Assembly (NCBI RefSeq): GCF_005048155.1
Contig: NZ_SUMB01000001.1
Coordinates: 62,001 to 126,000 of the forward strand
DNA: 64,000 nt
Source of the DNA: Streptomyces piniterrae
GTDB lineage: Bacteria > Actinomycetota > Actinomycetes > Streptomycetales > Streptomycetaceae
Direction of reading: 5' to 3'
Shown: positions 33,419 through 44,589 of the stretch, piece by piece
Numbering within the stretch: position 1 is the first letter of the stretch
How the letters are laid out: each line of letters starts with the position of its first letter
Translations under genes and position numbers: made by a program
The notes under the pieces: generated by a model
The model's database searches: none
The model's input: the letters and a program-made list of their open reading frames with translations, nothing else
Told to the model about the DNA's origin: nothing

Positions 33419-34657
33419 GAAGACCCCGATCGCGTTCGGCACCGGACGCTCCACGCCGCCCGAAGGGTGGTTGCGTACCGTGATCCCGCCGCCATCCGGG
33501 TCGTACGGATCGCCGGTGACCAGCGTCGAGGACCCGCCGCCGTCCAGGTCGACCGCGTCCCGCGCACCCAACACGGCCATCAGATCAGCCAGTTCACGCA
33601 CCGTCAGGCCGGCCTGACCAGGCGCCCCGTCCAGCGCCATCAGATACAGCAGCCGGCCGCCGCCCCCGGTCCCCGCGGCGGTACGCACCGCGGCGGTGAC
33701 CGTGTCCAGACCGGCCACCGGACGGTCGTCCCGCACGATCGGGAAGCCGCCGACCGCACATCGCAGCGGCGACGGCCCCCGGCCCACGAGCCGGTGGCCG
33801 ACACTCACCGGATCACCGATGCGCAGCTCGCGCAGCTGCCGCGCCCCTTCCTCCCGGCCCACCAGCACCACACTCCCCGGGGCGATCCCGCCACCGCCCG
33901 GCCGCTCCGAGAGCGCCACCACCCGCCCATGGCTGACCGTCACCTCGGCGGTCTCCGCGCTGCACGGCGCCGCCCGGTCGGCATCCGTACCGCAGGTCGC
34001 CCGCACCCGGGACGCGAGCCCCCACCGCGCGGTGTACGCCCCGATACCGTCCACCGGCAGCGCGTACTGGTTGAGCCCGCGCAGCGGCAGCGTCCCCTCG
34101 GCGGTCCGCACCGCACCGCGCAGCGTCAGCCGGTCCAGCCGCGCCCGGCGGTCGTAACCCACCCCGATGACATCCTCGGTGGACGCGCCGGGCGGCATCA
34201 CCGGCCCGAACCGCTGCCCGTCGGGCACCGCGCCCTTCAACCCCCGCCCGGCCGCGACCGCCGGCCCCACCGGCGCGCCGGTCGCCTCCACGCCCGGGTG
34301 CTGGGTCTCGTTGATATGGAAGAAGTCGCCGTTGACGGCGCCCACCGCGCCCCGCACCGCGGCCAGTTCCGACACCGGCCAGCGCGCACCGACCGCCTCC
34401 GGATACAGCAGATCCACCGAGACCCGCGGATCGGCGAGATCGACCGTCAGCAGATGCCCGTGCGCGACACCGCGCGGCACCGTCATCCGGAATTCGCCGT
34501 ACTCCACACCGGGCGCCACCGGCACGGCATCCGACCGGACCAAGGTGTCGCCGGCGGCGGTGGCCCGAGTGCCGCCGGCCACCCCACCGCCGACCAGCAC
34601 GCCCCACGCCACCAGCACCGTCAGCACCGCGCGAACACGACCGAATCGCTGCTTCAC
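33404..34657 (-). CDS. secreted phosphodiester glycosidase (NAGPA) family protein
   Basis: A 417-aa exported protein. The N-terminus is a signal (AVLTVLVAWGVLVGGGVAGG). The C-terminal domain from about residue 230 is NAGPA/phosphodiester glycosidase (YLMALDGAPGQAGLTVRELA, VLGARDAVDLDGGGSSTLVT); DLDGGGSST is the family signature. The early VNGDFFH motif belongs to the same fold. These enzymes remove alpha-GlcNAc or related groups from phosphodiesters, possibly from wall teichoic acid or exopolysaccharide. It faces a PI-PLC/GDPD-like gene, suggesting work on envelope phosphodiesters. Confidence 0.88.
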   Translation of the reverse strand: MKQRFGRVRAVLTVLVAWGVLVGGGVAGGTRATAAGDTLVRSDAVPVAPGVEYGEFRMTVPRGVAHGHLLTVDLADPRVSVDLLYPEAVGARWPVSELAAVRGAVGAVNGDFFHINETQHPGVEATGAPVGPAVAAGRGLKGAVPDGQRFGPVMPPGASTEDVIGVGYDRRARLDRLTLRGAVRTAEGTLPLRGLNQYALPVDGIGAYTARWGLASRVRATCGTDADRAAPCSAETAEVTVSHGRVVALSERPGGGGIAPGSVVLVGREEGARQLRELRIGDPVSVGHRLVGRGPSPLRCAVGGFPIVRDDRPVAGLDTVTAAVRTAAGTGGGGRLLYLMALDGAPGQAGLTVRELADLMAVLGARDAVDLDGGGSSTLVTGDPYDPDGGGITVRNHPSGGVERPVPNAIGVFSLGW

Positions 34658-34723
34658 GAGCCCCCCTGACGTCGCGCCAACTGTCCCAGGTGCCGTAGAC
34701 GCCCACTATGACCTGGAGATGTC

Positions 34724-35602
34724 ATGAATTCGTACACTCGCCGAACGGCCGTCGTGTCGCTCGCCGCCGCCCTCGTCGCGGGCCTGGCCACCGGAGAGAG
34801 CCTGCCCGCCGCCGCCCTCGACCGCACCGCCACGGGCGGCCCCGCACCGCTGCCGCGCGCCCACGCGCACAACGACTACGAGCACCCCCGGCCGCTTCTC
34901 GACGCCCTCGACCACGGCTTCGGCAGCGTGGAGGCGGACATCTGGCTCGTCGACGGCCGGCTGCTGGTCGCCCACGAGGAAGCGGACCTCGACCCGTCCC
35001 GCACCCTGGAATCGCTCTATCTCGCGCCGTTGCGCCGACGCGTTCAGGCCAACGGCGGAACGGTCTACCAGGGCCACCGCCTGTCGCTCCAGCTGCTGAT
35101 AGACATCAAGACCGCGGGCGACCCCACCTATCGCGCCCTGTCGCGCGTACTGCACCGCTACCGGGAACTGCTCAGCGTCTGCACCGGCGGCCGGGTCAGG
35201 AGCGGGCCGGTCACCGCGGTGATCTCCGGTGACCGCGGCGCCCGCGCGCCCATGGAAGCCGAGCGGGTGCGGTACGCGTTCTACGACGGCCGCCCGGAGG
35301 ATCTCGGCACCGCCGCCCCCGCGTCGTTCGCCCCGCTGATCTCCACGTCCTGGACCGACACCTTCCGCTGGCAGGGCCACGGGCCGATGCCCCGCGACGA
35401 GCGGGCCCGGCTGCGGCAGATGGTGTCCGCCGCCCATGCCGAACGCCGCAGGCTGCGCTTCTGGGCGACACCGGACGCGGCCGGCCCGGAGCGCGAGGCG
35501 GTCTGGCAGGCGCTGCTGGACGCGGGCGCCGACTACCTCAACTCCGACGACCTGCCGGGCCTGGAGGCGTTCCTTCGCGACACTGCGCACGGCGTCATGT
35601 GA
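34724..35602 (+). CDS. PI-PLC/GDPD-superfamily secreted protein (AIM6-like)
   Basis: A 292-aa exported TIM-barrel phosphodiesterase. After the signal (RRTAVVSLAAALVAGLATG) the active-site strand ARAHAHNDYEHPRPLLDALD gives two His and Asn/Asp; FGSVEADIWLVDGRLLVAHE supplies the metal-binding Glu/Asp and second His; LLIDIKTAG follows. The pattern matches the glycerophosphodiester/PI-specific phospholipase C superfamily, subgroup related to yeast Aim6. The substrate could be glycerophosphodiesters or teichoic-acid fragments. GGAG precedes the ATG. Its end overlaps the amidase stop by 8 bases. Confidence 0.85.
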   Translation: MNSYTRRTAVVSLAAALVAGLATGESLPAAALDRTATGGPAPLPRAHAHNDYEHPRPLLDALDHGFGSVEADIWLVDGRLLVAHEEADLDPSRTLESLYLAPLRRRVQANGGTVYQGHRLSLQLLIDIKTAGDPTYRALSRVLHRYRELLSVCTGGRVRSGPVTAVISGDRGARAPMEAERVRYAFYDGRPEDLGTAAPASFAPLISTSWTDTFRWQGHGPMPRDERARLRQMVSAAHAERRRLRFWATPDAAGPEREAVWQALLDAGADYLNSDDLPGLEAFLRDTAHGVM

Positions 35603-36350
35603 CGGAGTGCCAGGAGGATGTCGCGGCGTTGACCAGATCGATGTACCGGGCCCAGTCCCAGTAGTCGCCCGGGTCCTTGTGGTCGGTGCCGGGCACCTCG
35701 ACATGGCCGATGATGTGCTCCCGGTCCTTGGGGATGCCGTAGCGGTCGCAGACGGCCGCGGTCAGCAGCGCGGACTGCTCGTAGAGCGCGTCGGTGAAGT
35801 ACTCCGGCTTGTCGATCCAGCCCTCGTGCTCGATGCCGATGCTGCGGGTGTTGAAGTCCCAGTTGCCGGCGTGCCAGCCGACGTCCCGCTCGCGTACGCA
35901 CTGTGCGATGTAGCCGTCCTCGGACCGTACGAGATAGTGCGCGGCCGCCTTGTGGTTCGGGTCCTGGAACAGCCGGATGGTGTCGTCGTAGGTCTCCTGG
36001 GTCACATGCACCACGACCAGATCGACCGGATACTGCGTCGGACGGTCGGCGGCTGTGTAGTTGGCCGGGTCGGCCGGAACCCAGTGGCAGGGGGGATAGC
36101 CGCCGGCGCCGCCCTCGAGAACGCCGTCCGGAGTCGCCTCGTCCGGAGCGGTGCCGTCCGGAGTGGTGCTGTCCGAAGGGGTACCGTCCGGCGGGCAGTC
36201 GCGTCCGGGAGTGTCGCCGGACGGGTCGTCGGGGAGCGGCGTCGCGTGTGCGGCGGTTGCCGTGAGCGGGGTGAGTGCGGCGGCCACGGCGAGCGCGGCC
36301 GCGCCGGTGAGCAGACGTCGTCGGGCCGGGAGGGGGCGGTCGTGCTCCAT
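35595..36350 (-). CDS. secreted N-acetylmuramoyl-L-alanine amidase
   Basis: A 251-aa cell-wall hydrolase. A Tat-like signal (RRRLLTGAAALAVAAALTPL) is followed by an Asp/Pro/Thr spacer (PDGTPSDSTTPDG-type repeats), then an amidase_2 domain: the zinc His in VDLVVVHVTQETYDD, NHKAAAHYLV, and the IIGHVEVPG loop with the second His; TDHKDPGDYW supplies the last. It cleaves the amide between MurNAc and the stem peptide. The ATG at 36350, with AGGAG upstream, is preferred over 36398. Confidence 0.9.
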   Translation of the reverse strand: MEHDRPLPARRRLLTGAAALAVAAALTPLTATAAHATPLPDDPSGDTPGRDCPPDGTPSDSTTPDGTAPDEATPDGVLEGGAGGYPPCHWVPADPANYTAADRPTQYPVDLVVVHVTQETYDDTIRLFQDPNHKAAAHYLVRSEDGYIAQCVRERDVGWHAGNWDFNTRSIGIEHEGWIDKPEYFTDALYEQSALLTAAVCDRYGIPKDREHIIGHVEVPGTDHKDPGDYWDWARYIDLVNAATSSWHSVT

Positions 36351-36598
36351 GTGAACTCCTGACAATGACCGAGAGGGTCGCGTACATGTCACGCACATGT
36401 GATGCGTTCATCATGCGCAACAGGACACCCCCTGCCAAGGGAATGGCCGATCTGCCAATGGCCTTGACCAAAGACGGAACAACGCAGGTCAGAAGTCCGG
36501 TACCACTGAACACACCTGATTGGCCGTCACCCGGGTGCCACACCCCGCATCCCTGGCCGCAGGGAGGGCTTCGGCACCCGGGTGCACCGGACTTCCGG

Positions 36599-38014
36599 TC
36601 AGTGACCGATCTCCACGTCCTCCAGAATGCCCAGCGCGTCCGGCACCAGCACCGCCGCCGAGTAATAGGCGCTGACCAGGTACTTGATGATGGCCTGCTC
36701 GTTGATGCCCATGAAACGCACGGAAAGCCCCGGCTGGTATTCGTCCGGGATGCCGGTCTGGTGCAGCCCGATCACACCCTGGTTCTCCTCGCCGACACGC
36801 ATCGCGAGAATGGAACTGGTCTGGTCCGGATTGATCGGGATCTTGTTGCACGGCAGCAGCGGAATCCCCCGCCACGCGCGGACCCCCGCACCGTTGACCT
36901 CCGCACCCGTCGGATAGATTCCGCGCGCGTTCCACTCCCGCCCGATCGCCGCGATCGTCCGCGGATGCGCCAGCAGGAACTGGGTCTTACGGCGCCGCGA
37001 GATCAGCTCGTCGAGGTCGTCCGGGGTGGGCGGACCGCTGCGGGTGTGAATGCGCTGCTTGAGATCGGCGTTGTGCAGCAGCCCGAACTCGCGGTTGTTG
37101 ATCATCTCGTGTTCCTGGCGCTCGCGCAGCGCCTCCACGGTCAGCCGCAGCTGCTGGTCCAGCTGGTTCATCGGGTCGTTGTAGAGGTCCGCGACCCGCG
37201 AGTGAATCTTCAACACGGTCTGCGCGACACTCAGTTCGTACTCCCGCGGCCCCCGGTCGTAGTCGACGAAGGTGCCCGGCAGCTCCGGCTCGCCGACATG
37301 TCCCGAGGCCAGCTCGATGGCCGCCTCACCGTGCTTGTTCTGCGGCGGGACCAGCGCCGAGCGGAAGGCGTCGATATGGTCGCGCAGCGCCTGCGACCGG
37401 TCGAGCACCGCTTCGTACTCGCTGCGCGGCAGGGACAGCACGGTCACCCGGGTCACCGCCCGCACGGTGTGCTCCCACTCCGCGTCGGCGTCCAGCAGCG
37501 CCGCCTCGCCGATCGCGTCACCGTCGGCCAGCACCCCCAGGACCGTCTCGTCGCCGTACTTGCCGGTGCCGAGCTTGTTCAGCTTGCCGTGCGCGATCAG
37601 GACGACCCGGTCGGCGGGCCGGCCCTGCTCGGCGATGGCATCGCCCGGCGCGTACTCCTGCTGGACGAACCGGCCGGCCAGCGACTCCAGCGTCGCGGCG
37701 TCGTCAAAGCTCCGCAGCGGAGTCATCTCCCGCAACTCCGCGGGAATCACCCGGACTTCGGAGCCCTCCGTGATGAACTCCACCCGGCCGTCGCCGAGCG
37801 TGTGGGTAAGCCGGCGGTTGACCCGATAGGTACCGCCGGAGACCTGCGTCCACGGCAGGATGCGCAGCAGCCAGCGGGACGAGATGCCCTGCATCTGCGG
37901 GACGGTCTTGGTCGTGGTCGCCAGCTTGCGCGCCGCCGAGGTGTCCAGGCTGGAACGGTTCTGCTGGATCTCGGAGGGCTGCGGGACGGACGTCGGGTCC
38001 ACCGATGTGGTCAT
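36599..38014 (-). CDS. family 2B encapsulin shell protein (copy 1)
   Basis: A 471-aa HK97-fold nanocompartment protein. An extended N-arm ([20 protein letters not shown], then [20 protein letters not shown]) leads to a cyclic-nucleotide-binding-like insertion at about residues 100-225 ([40 protein letters not shown]), then the encapsulin core ([60 protein letters not shown]). The CNBD-like insert defines family 2B, which in other streptomycetes encloses terpene cyclases such as 2-methylisoborneol synthase. A second shell gene is immediately upstream; no cargo gene is adjacent. Confidence 0.93.
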   Translation of the reverse strand: MTTSVDPTSVPQPSEIQQNRSSLDTSAARKLATTTKTVPQMQGISSRWLLRILPWTQVSGGTYRVNRRLTHTLGDGRVEFITEGSEVRVIPAELREMTPLRSFDDAATLESLAGRFVQQEYAPGDAIAEQGRPADRVVLIAHGKLNKLGTGKYGDETVLGVLADGDAIGEAALLDADAEWEHTVRAVTRVTVLSLPRSEYEAVLDRSQALRDHIDAFRSALVPPQNKHGEAAIELASGHVGEPELPGTFVDYDRGPREYELSVAQTVLKIHSRVADLYNDPMNQLDQQLRLTVEALRERQEHEMINNREFGLLHNADLKQRIHTRSGPPTPDDLDELISRRRKTQFLLAHPRTIAAIGREWNARGIYPTGAEVNGAGVRAWRGIPLLPCNKIPINPDQTSSILAMRVGEENQGVIGLHQTGIPDEYQPGLSVRFMGINEQAIIKYLVSAYYSAAVLVPDALGILEDVEIGH

Positions 38015-38133
38015 GAAGAAAGCTCACCTGTTCTGGTAGGTGCTAGGGGGGTGCGTGAGTACGGGCGGGCTACGGCGAGCCCCTCGGGCACGTCGACGCC
38101 CTGCGAAAGGGCCGCATGACGGCGCGCTATTTC

Positions 38134-38181
38134 CTTCCGTGTGTCTTTCCGTGCATATTTCCGCGCATCTTTCCGTGCATT
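38134..38181 (-). repeat. four tandem 12-bp repeats between the two encapsulin genes
   Basis: TTTCCGTGCAT-type units at 38134-38145 (degenerate), 38146-38157, 38158-38169 and 38170-38181, exact period 12. On the coding (minus) strand they read ATGCACGGAAAG and lie just after the stop of shell copy 2. In another frame they encode an xARK tetrad repeated four times within a frame open from 38223 to 38011. Confidence 0.8.
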
Positions 38182-38182
38182 C

Positions 38183-39805
<1,623 letters not shown>

Positions 39806-39855
39806 TCAAAAAGTGCCCGCGGCGCGGAAAGAAGCTCCCAATACCTCCCCCGCCC

Positions 39856-41283
39856 TCACCCCCGCAGCAGCGCCCCGCCGCTCTCCAGCGTCGCGGCCAG
39901 CCGCTCCCAGGCGGCGCCGTCCCGCTCGACCGCCGGGTACTCCGCGCCGCGCGTCGTCCCCCAACGGCGCGCCACCGCCGCCGGATCCTCGCCCAGCAGC
40001 AGCCCGGCCGCCTGCGCCGCCGCCCCGAGCGCGACCAGCTCCTTCGCCTGCGGCACCACCACCGGGCGCCCGGACAGCCGTCGTACGGTCTCCCGCCAGG
40101 CCCGGCCCTTGGCGCCGCCGCCGATCAGCAGCAGCGGCGTATCGGCCCCGGCGTCCCCGTCCAGCACCTGGTCCAGGGCCTGCAACAGGGCGAACACCGA
40201 CCCGTCGTACGCCGCCTGGAGCAGCTGACCGGCCGTGGTGCTGTGCCGCAGACCGTGCACCAGTCCCGAGGCGTGCGGCAGGTTCGGGGTCCGTTCGCCG
40301 TCGAGGAAGGGCAGCATCACCGCGCTGCCACCGGGCTCGACCGCCTCGCGGTCGCGGCCCAGCAGCGCCGCCACCCGGTCCACGGCGAGCGTGCAGTTCA
40401 GGGTGCAGGCGAGCGGCAGCCAGTCGCCGCGCGCGTCGGCGAACCCCGCGACCATGCCGGTCGGGTCCGTGGGCCGGTGCGTGGAGACCGCGTAGACCGT
40501 CCCGGAGGTGCCCAGGCTCAGCACCGGCTGACCGGGGCGCAGCCCCAGGCCGAGCGCCGCCGCCATGTTGTCACCGGTGCCGGCCGCCACCAGCGCGCCA
40601 TGGGGCAGCGGCAGCTCTTCGGTACGTACGGTGCCGGCGGCCTCTCCGGGCAGCGCCACCCGCGGCAGCGCGTCCGGGGACAGCCCGACATGCTCCAGGA
40701 TCTCGGTGTCGTAGGACTGGGTGGACGATGCCCACCAGCCGGTCCCCGACGCGTCGCCGCGGTCGGTGACGCTCTGGCCGGTCAGCCGCTGGGTGAGGTA
40801 GTCGTGCGGCAGCCGCACCGCGGTCGTGGCGGCGGCCGCGGCCGGCTCGTTCTCCCGCAGCCAGGCCCACTTGGCGACGGTGAAGGCGGGCCGCGGCACG
40901 ATGCCGATCCGCTCCGCCCAGACCTTCGCGCCCCCCAACTCCTCGGTCAGCCGCTCGCTTTGGGGCGCGGGGCGTACGTCGTTCCAGAGCAGCGCGGGAC
41001 GCACCACCTCGCCGGCCGCGTCCAGTGCGACCAGGCCGTGCTGCTGCCCGCCGACGGACACCGCGGAGGCCTGCCGCGCCGCGTCACCGCACTGCCGCAG
41101 CGCCTCGCCCAGCGCCTGCCACCACTGCTCCGGGTCGCTCTCCTTGCCGTCGCCGCTGACGGTGTGCGGCGCCTGGCCCCGGGCGATGACCAGACCGGTC
41201 TCCGCGTCCACGACCAGCGTCTTGGTGGACTGGGTGGAGCTGTCCACGCCGACGACGAGCGGTCCCTCTGACTGTGCGCCCAT
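39856..41283 (-). CDS. xylB: xylulokinase
   Basis: A 475-aa FGGY sugar kinase that phosphorylates D-xylulose to xylulose 5-phosphate. Characteristic segments: VVGVDSSTQSTKTLVVDAE (phosphate 1), SVGGQQHGLVALD, RPALLWNDVRPAPQSERLTE (substrate Asp), LGTSGTVYAVS, and the FGGY-like C-terminus with LIGGGAKGRAWRETVRRLSG. The absence of xylA next door is notable: in many Streptomyces xylA and xylB are divergent. It follows an operator-like site at 41344-41366. Length is normal for XylB. Confidence 0.9.
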   Translation of the reverse strand: MGAQSEGPLVVGVDSSTQSTKTLVVDAETGLVIARGQAPHTVSGDGKESDPEQWWQALGEALRQCGDAARQASAVSVGGQQHGLVALDAAGEVVRPALLWNDVRPAPQSERLTEELGGAKVWAERIGIVPRPAFTVAKWAWLRENEPAAAAATTAVRLPHDYLTQRLTGQSVTDRGDASGTGWWASSTQSYDTEILEHVGLSPDALPRVALPGEAAGTVRTEELPLPHGALVAAGTGDNMAAALGLGLRPGQPVLSLGTSGTVYAVSTHRPTDPTGMVAGFADARGDWLPLACTLNCTLAVDRVAALLGRDREAVEPGGSAVMLPFLDGERTPNLPHASGLVHGLRHSTTAGQLLQAAYDGSVFALLQALDQVLDGDAGADTPLLLIGGGAKGRAWRETVRRLSGRPVVVPQAKELVALGAAAQAAGLLLGEDPAAVARRWGTTRGAEYPAVERDGAAWERLAATLESGGALLRG

Positions 41284-41343
41284 CGTGCTCTCTCCCTTGG
41301 CGGACCGGTGCTTCCAGGGGTGTCCCCGGTGTGCTGCCGCATA

Positions 41344-41366
41344 TTAGTTTGAGCGCGGCAAATTTC
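41344..41366 (-). promoter_or_regulatory. XylR(ROK)-like operator upstream of xylB
   Basis: TTAGTTTG-AGCGCGG-CAAATTTCG: the left half equals the half-site of Bacillus-type XylR operators (TTAGTTTG), and the right half (CAAATT) is its near-complement, 5 of 6 positions. It lies about 60 bases upstream of xylB in an AT-rich island. A ROK repressor responding to xylose would fit. Confidence 0.55.
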
Positions 41367-41569
41367 GTAAAGCGCCCTGACAAAATAACGCCTGACGTAT
41401 TCACGCCTGATGAACCAACGCCCGGCGAATGTCCGAAGGAGTCGGAGAGTCGGAGTCGTAGTGGGAGGGGGAGTCGGCTGCGGCGCCCCTCGGCCATTCG
41501 ACGTCAGGCCGCCGCGTACCGTGCGTCTGAGCGAGCCGGCCCGGCCCACCCGCCGAGGACGGCCGAGGC

Positions 41570-42544
41570 TCAGGCCCCTCGGCCGAACAGCTCGCGCAGG
41601 AACCGGATTTCGGCCGCCCGCTGCTGACCGCCGCCCCCTTCATGGGCGTTGAACCGCCACACCTCGAGCTTCTTCTCGCCTGCGTAGTGGTGGAACGCGG
41701 CGAAGCCGGTGGAGGGCGGCACGACGGCGTCGCGCAGCGCCGTGCCGAAGAGCGCGGGCGCGCTCGCGCGGACCGCGAAGTTGAGGCCGTCGAAGTGGTC
41801 CAGAGTGTGCAGGGCGGTGTCGATGTGGGTGCGTGCGCCCGCGAAATAGCGGGTGAGTTCGCCGTACGGGCCCGCGTCCGTGATGTCGACGGCGCGTCGG
41901 ATATGGGTCAGGAACGGCACATGGATCAGCGCCCCCGCCAGATCGGGCACCAGGCCCGTCATCGCGAGGGCGAGGCCGCCTCCCTGGCTGTGGCCCGCGA
42001 CCACGATCCGGGCGGGGTCCACCGCGGGGTGTTGGCGCGCCACCTCCACGGCGCGGACCGCGTCGGTGAACAGCCGTCGGTAGTAGTAGTCATCGGGGTC
42101 CAGCAGCCCCTGGGTCATCTTGCCGGGGACGCCCGGATTGCTGGAGCCGACCGGGTCGGGGGTGTCACCGGGCCGGTCGGGGCCGCTCTGCCCGCGGGTG
42201 TCCATGACCAGCGTCGCGTATCCCGCCGACGGCCACAGCAGCCAGTCGTGCGGCAGCAGCCGCCCGCCTCCGTAGCCGAGGTACTGCACCACGCACGGCA
42301 GTGGACCGGCGGCCTGTCGCGGGATCAGGAACCAGCCGCGGATACGGTGTCCGCCGAATCCGGAGAACGCCACGTCGTAGCTGTGCAGCAAGCCGAGCCC
42401 GGAGTCGACGTCGGTGAAGCGGGCGTCGAGGTCATGCGCGCGGGCCGCGGCGAGGGTGCGCTCCCAGAACGCGTCGAACCCGGCCGGTTCGGGAAGCGGT
42501 GGGCGGTAACGGCGCAGCTCGTCCAGGGGCAGGTCGGTGAACAC
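41570..42544 (-). CDS. acetylxylan esterase / cephalosporin-C deacetylase family
   Basis: A 324-aa alpha/beta hydrolase (AXE1, carbohydrate esterase family 7-like) that removes acetyl groups from xylooligosaccharides. Motifs: oxyanion RGW region (GHRIRGWFLIPRQAAGPLP), DTRGQSG, the nucleophile IVVAGHSQGGGLALAMTGL, catalytic Asp in RDAVVPPSTGFA and His in FNAHEGGGGQQ. There is no signal peptide, so it acts inside the cell, consistent with use of imported acetylated xylooligomers by the adjacent xylB. It runs in the same direction as xylB, 286 bases apart. Confidence 0.9.
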   Translation of the reverse strand: MFTDLPLDELRRYRPPLPEPAGFDAFWERTLAAARAHDLDARFTDVDSGLGLLHSYDVAFSGFGGHRIRGWFLIPRQAAGPLPCVVQYLGYGGGRLLPHDWLLWPSAGYATLVMDTRGQSGPDRPGDTPDPVGSSNPGVPGKMTQGLLDPDDYYYRRLFTDAVRAVEVARQHPAVDPARIVVAGHSQGGGLALAMTGLVPDLAGALIHVPFLTHIRRAVDITDAGPYGELTRYFAGARTHIDTALHTLDHFDGLNFAVRASAPALFGTALRDAVVPPSTGFAAFHHYAGEKKLEVWRFNAHEGGGGQQRAAEIRFLRELFGRGA

Positions 42545-42705
42545 GCAGAACCTCCGGGCCGTAGGGTGGCAGGACGGATAAGTCCTATGACTCGTCTAGC
42601 CGACTGTCGCCAACCGTGCCCACGGGCCGAATGTCTCAGACGGAAATTGTTCCAGGTTGGTCACCGTGTCCCTCAAAACCTCGTAAAGAAGCGATCATTC
42701 CTGCC

Positions 42706-43569
42706 ATGAGTTTTCCCCCGCCTCCGCCGCCACCGCAGAACCAGCCGCCCAACGAGGGTGCCGGTGGCTTCGGCCCGCCTGCCGGTGGTTACGGCCAGGG
42801 CGCCCCGGGCCAGGGTGCCCCGGGGCAAGGCGGTGACGGCCAGGGCGGATACGGCCAGGGCCAGGGTGGATACGGGCCGCCGGCCGGCGGCCAGCCTCCG
42901 GGTGCTTACGGCCCGTCATCGGGCGGCGGCTACGGCCCGCCCGGCCCCGGCGGCCCGGGTGGTTGGCAGCAGCCCGGCGGCCCGCCCGGAGGCGGCGGCA
43001 ACGGCAAGACCATCGCGGCGATCATCGGCGGCGGTGTGATCGTGGTGGCCGCCGTCATCGTCGCCTTCGTGATGGCCAACGGCGATGACGACGAGAACGT
43101 CCGCGCGAAGCCGTCCAGTTCCAGCACCAGCGCGACACCGTCCGGGAGCGCGTCCGCCACCCCGTCCGCGACGCCGACCGACAGCAGCTACCAGAGCGCC
43201 ACGCCCTCGCCCTCCAGCAGCAGGATCCCCTACTTCCAGCTGAAGGTCGGCGACTGCTACGACATCCCGCCGGGCGGCGGCGGTGAGATCACGGCGGCCT
43301 CCTGCAACGGCCCGCACGATGCCGAGGCCGTCAGCACCCACCGTCTGGGCTCCGGCTTCACGACCAGCTCCGCCATCAAGGCGAAGGCGTCCTCGCTGTG
43401 CCAGGACGACCTGGAGCGCAAGGCGGCCAAACAACCCGCCGGAACCGCCGAGGGCACCTACGTCCTGTACCCCAACATCAGCGGCTACAAGATGGGCATC
43501 AAGACCGTCAGCTGCAGCCTGACGGCGAACCGCTCCGGCACCAAGAAGCTCACCAAGCCGCTTTCCTGA
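42706..43569 (+). CDS. membrane protein with septum-formation-like extracellular domain
   Basis: A 287-aa protein. The first about 100 residues are Pro/Gly/Gln-rich, with tandem GYGQGAPGQG and GGYGPPAGG repeats, followed by one transmembrane helix (TIAAIIGGGVIVVAAVIVAF) and a Ser/Thr/Pro linker. The C-terminal domain (LKVGDCYDIPPGGGGEITAA, SCNGPHDAEAVSTHR, ending SGYKMGIKTVSCSL) with four cysteines resembles septum-formation/DUF4190-linked domains that sit outside the membrane. Function unknown. The ATG at 42706 gives the natural MSFPPPPPP start. Confidence 0.83.
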   Translation: MSFPPPPPPPQNQPPNEGAGGFGPPAGGYGQGAPGQGAPGQGGDGQGGYGQGQGGYGPPAGGQPPGAYGPSSGGGYGPPGPGGPGGWQQPGGPPGGGGNGKTIAAIIGGGVIVVAAVIVAFVMANGDDDENVRAKPSSSSTSATPSGSASATPSATPTDSSYQSATPSPSSSRIPYFQLKVGDCYDIPPGGGGEITAASCNGPHDAEAVSTHRLGSGFTTSSAIKAKASSLCQDDLERKAAKQPAGTAEGTYVLYPNISGYKMGIKTVSCSLTANRSGTKKLTKPLS

Positions 43570-43620
43570 GCCGGCCGGTCGTCACCATCGCTGGAGGTGC
43601 CGGCACCCCGCTGTCCACGA

Positions 43621-43654
43621 GACGGCCCTGATCGTCGAACACGTCAGGGCCGTC
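43621..43654. terminator. bidirectional hairpin after the septum-formation-like gene
   Basis: GACGGCCCTGA (43621-43631) and TCAGGGCCGTC (43644-43654) are perfect 11-bp complements around a 12-base loop, between two convergent genes. Confidence 0.8.
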
Positions 43655-43695
43655 CGTCATGCCGAAGTCGTTGTCTGCGACATCGGCCCTCCCGC

Positions 43696-44589
43696 TCAGC
43701 GGTCGACGCGCTTGCCCGTCGGCCCGGTGTCCGCGACCTCGCCCACCTCGGCTGCTGCCGGGTCGAGCACCCGCGCCAGGAACGTGCGGGTCCGCTCGTG
43801 CTGCGGATCGCCCACCACCCGCTCCGGGATGCCCTCCTCGACGATCACTCCGCCGTCCATGAAGACCACCCGGTCGGCGACCTCCCGGGCGAAGCTCATC
43901 TCATGGGTGACGACCAGCATCGTCATGCCCTCGTCCGCCAGTGAACGCATCACCGCCAGCACGTCGCCGACCAGCTCCGGGTCGAGCGCCGAGGTCGGCT
44001 CGTCGAAGAGCATCAGCTCCGGGTCCATGGACAGCGCACGGGCGATGGCCACCCGCTGCTGCTGCCCGCCCGAAAGCTGCGCCGGGTAGGACGCCTCCTT
44101 CTCGCCCAGGCCCACCCGTTCGAGATTGACGCGGGCGATACGGTCCGCCTCCGCGCGGTCCCGCCGCAGCACGCGTCGCTGGGCGATCGTGAGATTCTCC
44201 AGCACGGTCAGATGCGGAAAGAGGTTGAAGGACTGGAAGACCATGCCGATCCGGCGCCGGACCAGATCGATGTCCACGTCCGGGTCGGTGACCTCGGTGC
44301 CGGCCACCGTGACCCGGCCGGAGCTCGGCTCCTCCAGCAGGTTCACACAGCGCAGCAGCGTCGACTTACCGGAACCCGAGGGCCCGATGATGCACACCAC
44401 CTCGCCGCGTGCCACGGAGAAGTCGATTCCGCGCAGCACCTCCAGCTCGCCGAACGCCTTGTGCAGACCCTGCACATCGATCGCCTTGGCGTCCCCGGAA
44501 TTCTCCGGAGCGGCGTCCTTGGCTGTTTCCTTCTGCACGGCTTTCTCCACGGCCTTCTGCTCGGCCTTGTCCTGCGTCATGCCGGTCAC
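43696..44589 (-). CDS. polar amino-acid ABC transporter, ATP-binding protein
   Basis: A 297-aa ATPase of the GlnQ/HisP type: Walker [20 protein letters not shown]-loop [12 protein letters not shown], signature [14 protein letters not shown], Walker [16 protein letters not shown]-loop VVTHEMSFA. It energises uptake together with the permease and binding protein next door. An additional Glu/Lys-rich N-terminus of about 35 residues precedes the ABC fold. The GTG at 44589 overlaps the permease TGA; MTQDK at 44580 is the alternative start. Confidence 0.93.
   Translation of the reverse strand: MTGMTQDKAEQKAVEKAVQKETAKDAAPENSGDAKAIDVQGLHKAFGELEVLRGIDFSVARGEVVCIIGPSGSGKSTLLRCVNLLEEPSSGRVTVAGTEVTDPDVDIDLVRRRIGMVFQSFNLFPHLTVLENLTIAQRRVLRRDRAEADRIARVNLERVGLGEKEASYPAQLSGGQQQRVAIARALSMDPELMLFDEPTSALDPELVGDVLAVMRSLADEGMTMLVVTHEMSFAREVADRVVFMDGGVIVEEGIPERVVGDPQHERTRTFLARVLDPAAAEVGEVADTGPTGKRVDR

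Noticed and set aside
36365..38119. 584-aa open frame on the plus strand
   Set aside because: Antisense shadow of encapsulin copy 1; composition and periodicity follow the high-GC third position of the real gene.
38130..38182. Intrinsic terminator between the encapsulin genes
   Set aside because: The repeats are direct, not inverted, and no strong hairpin was found.
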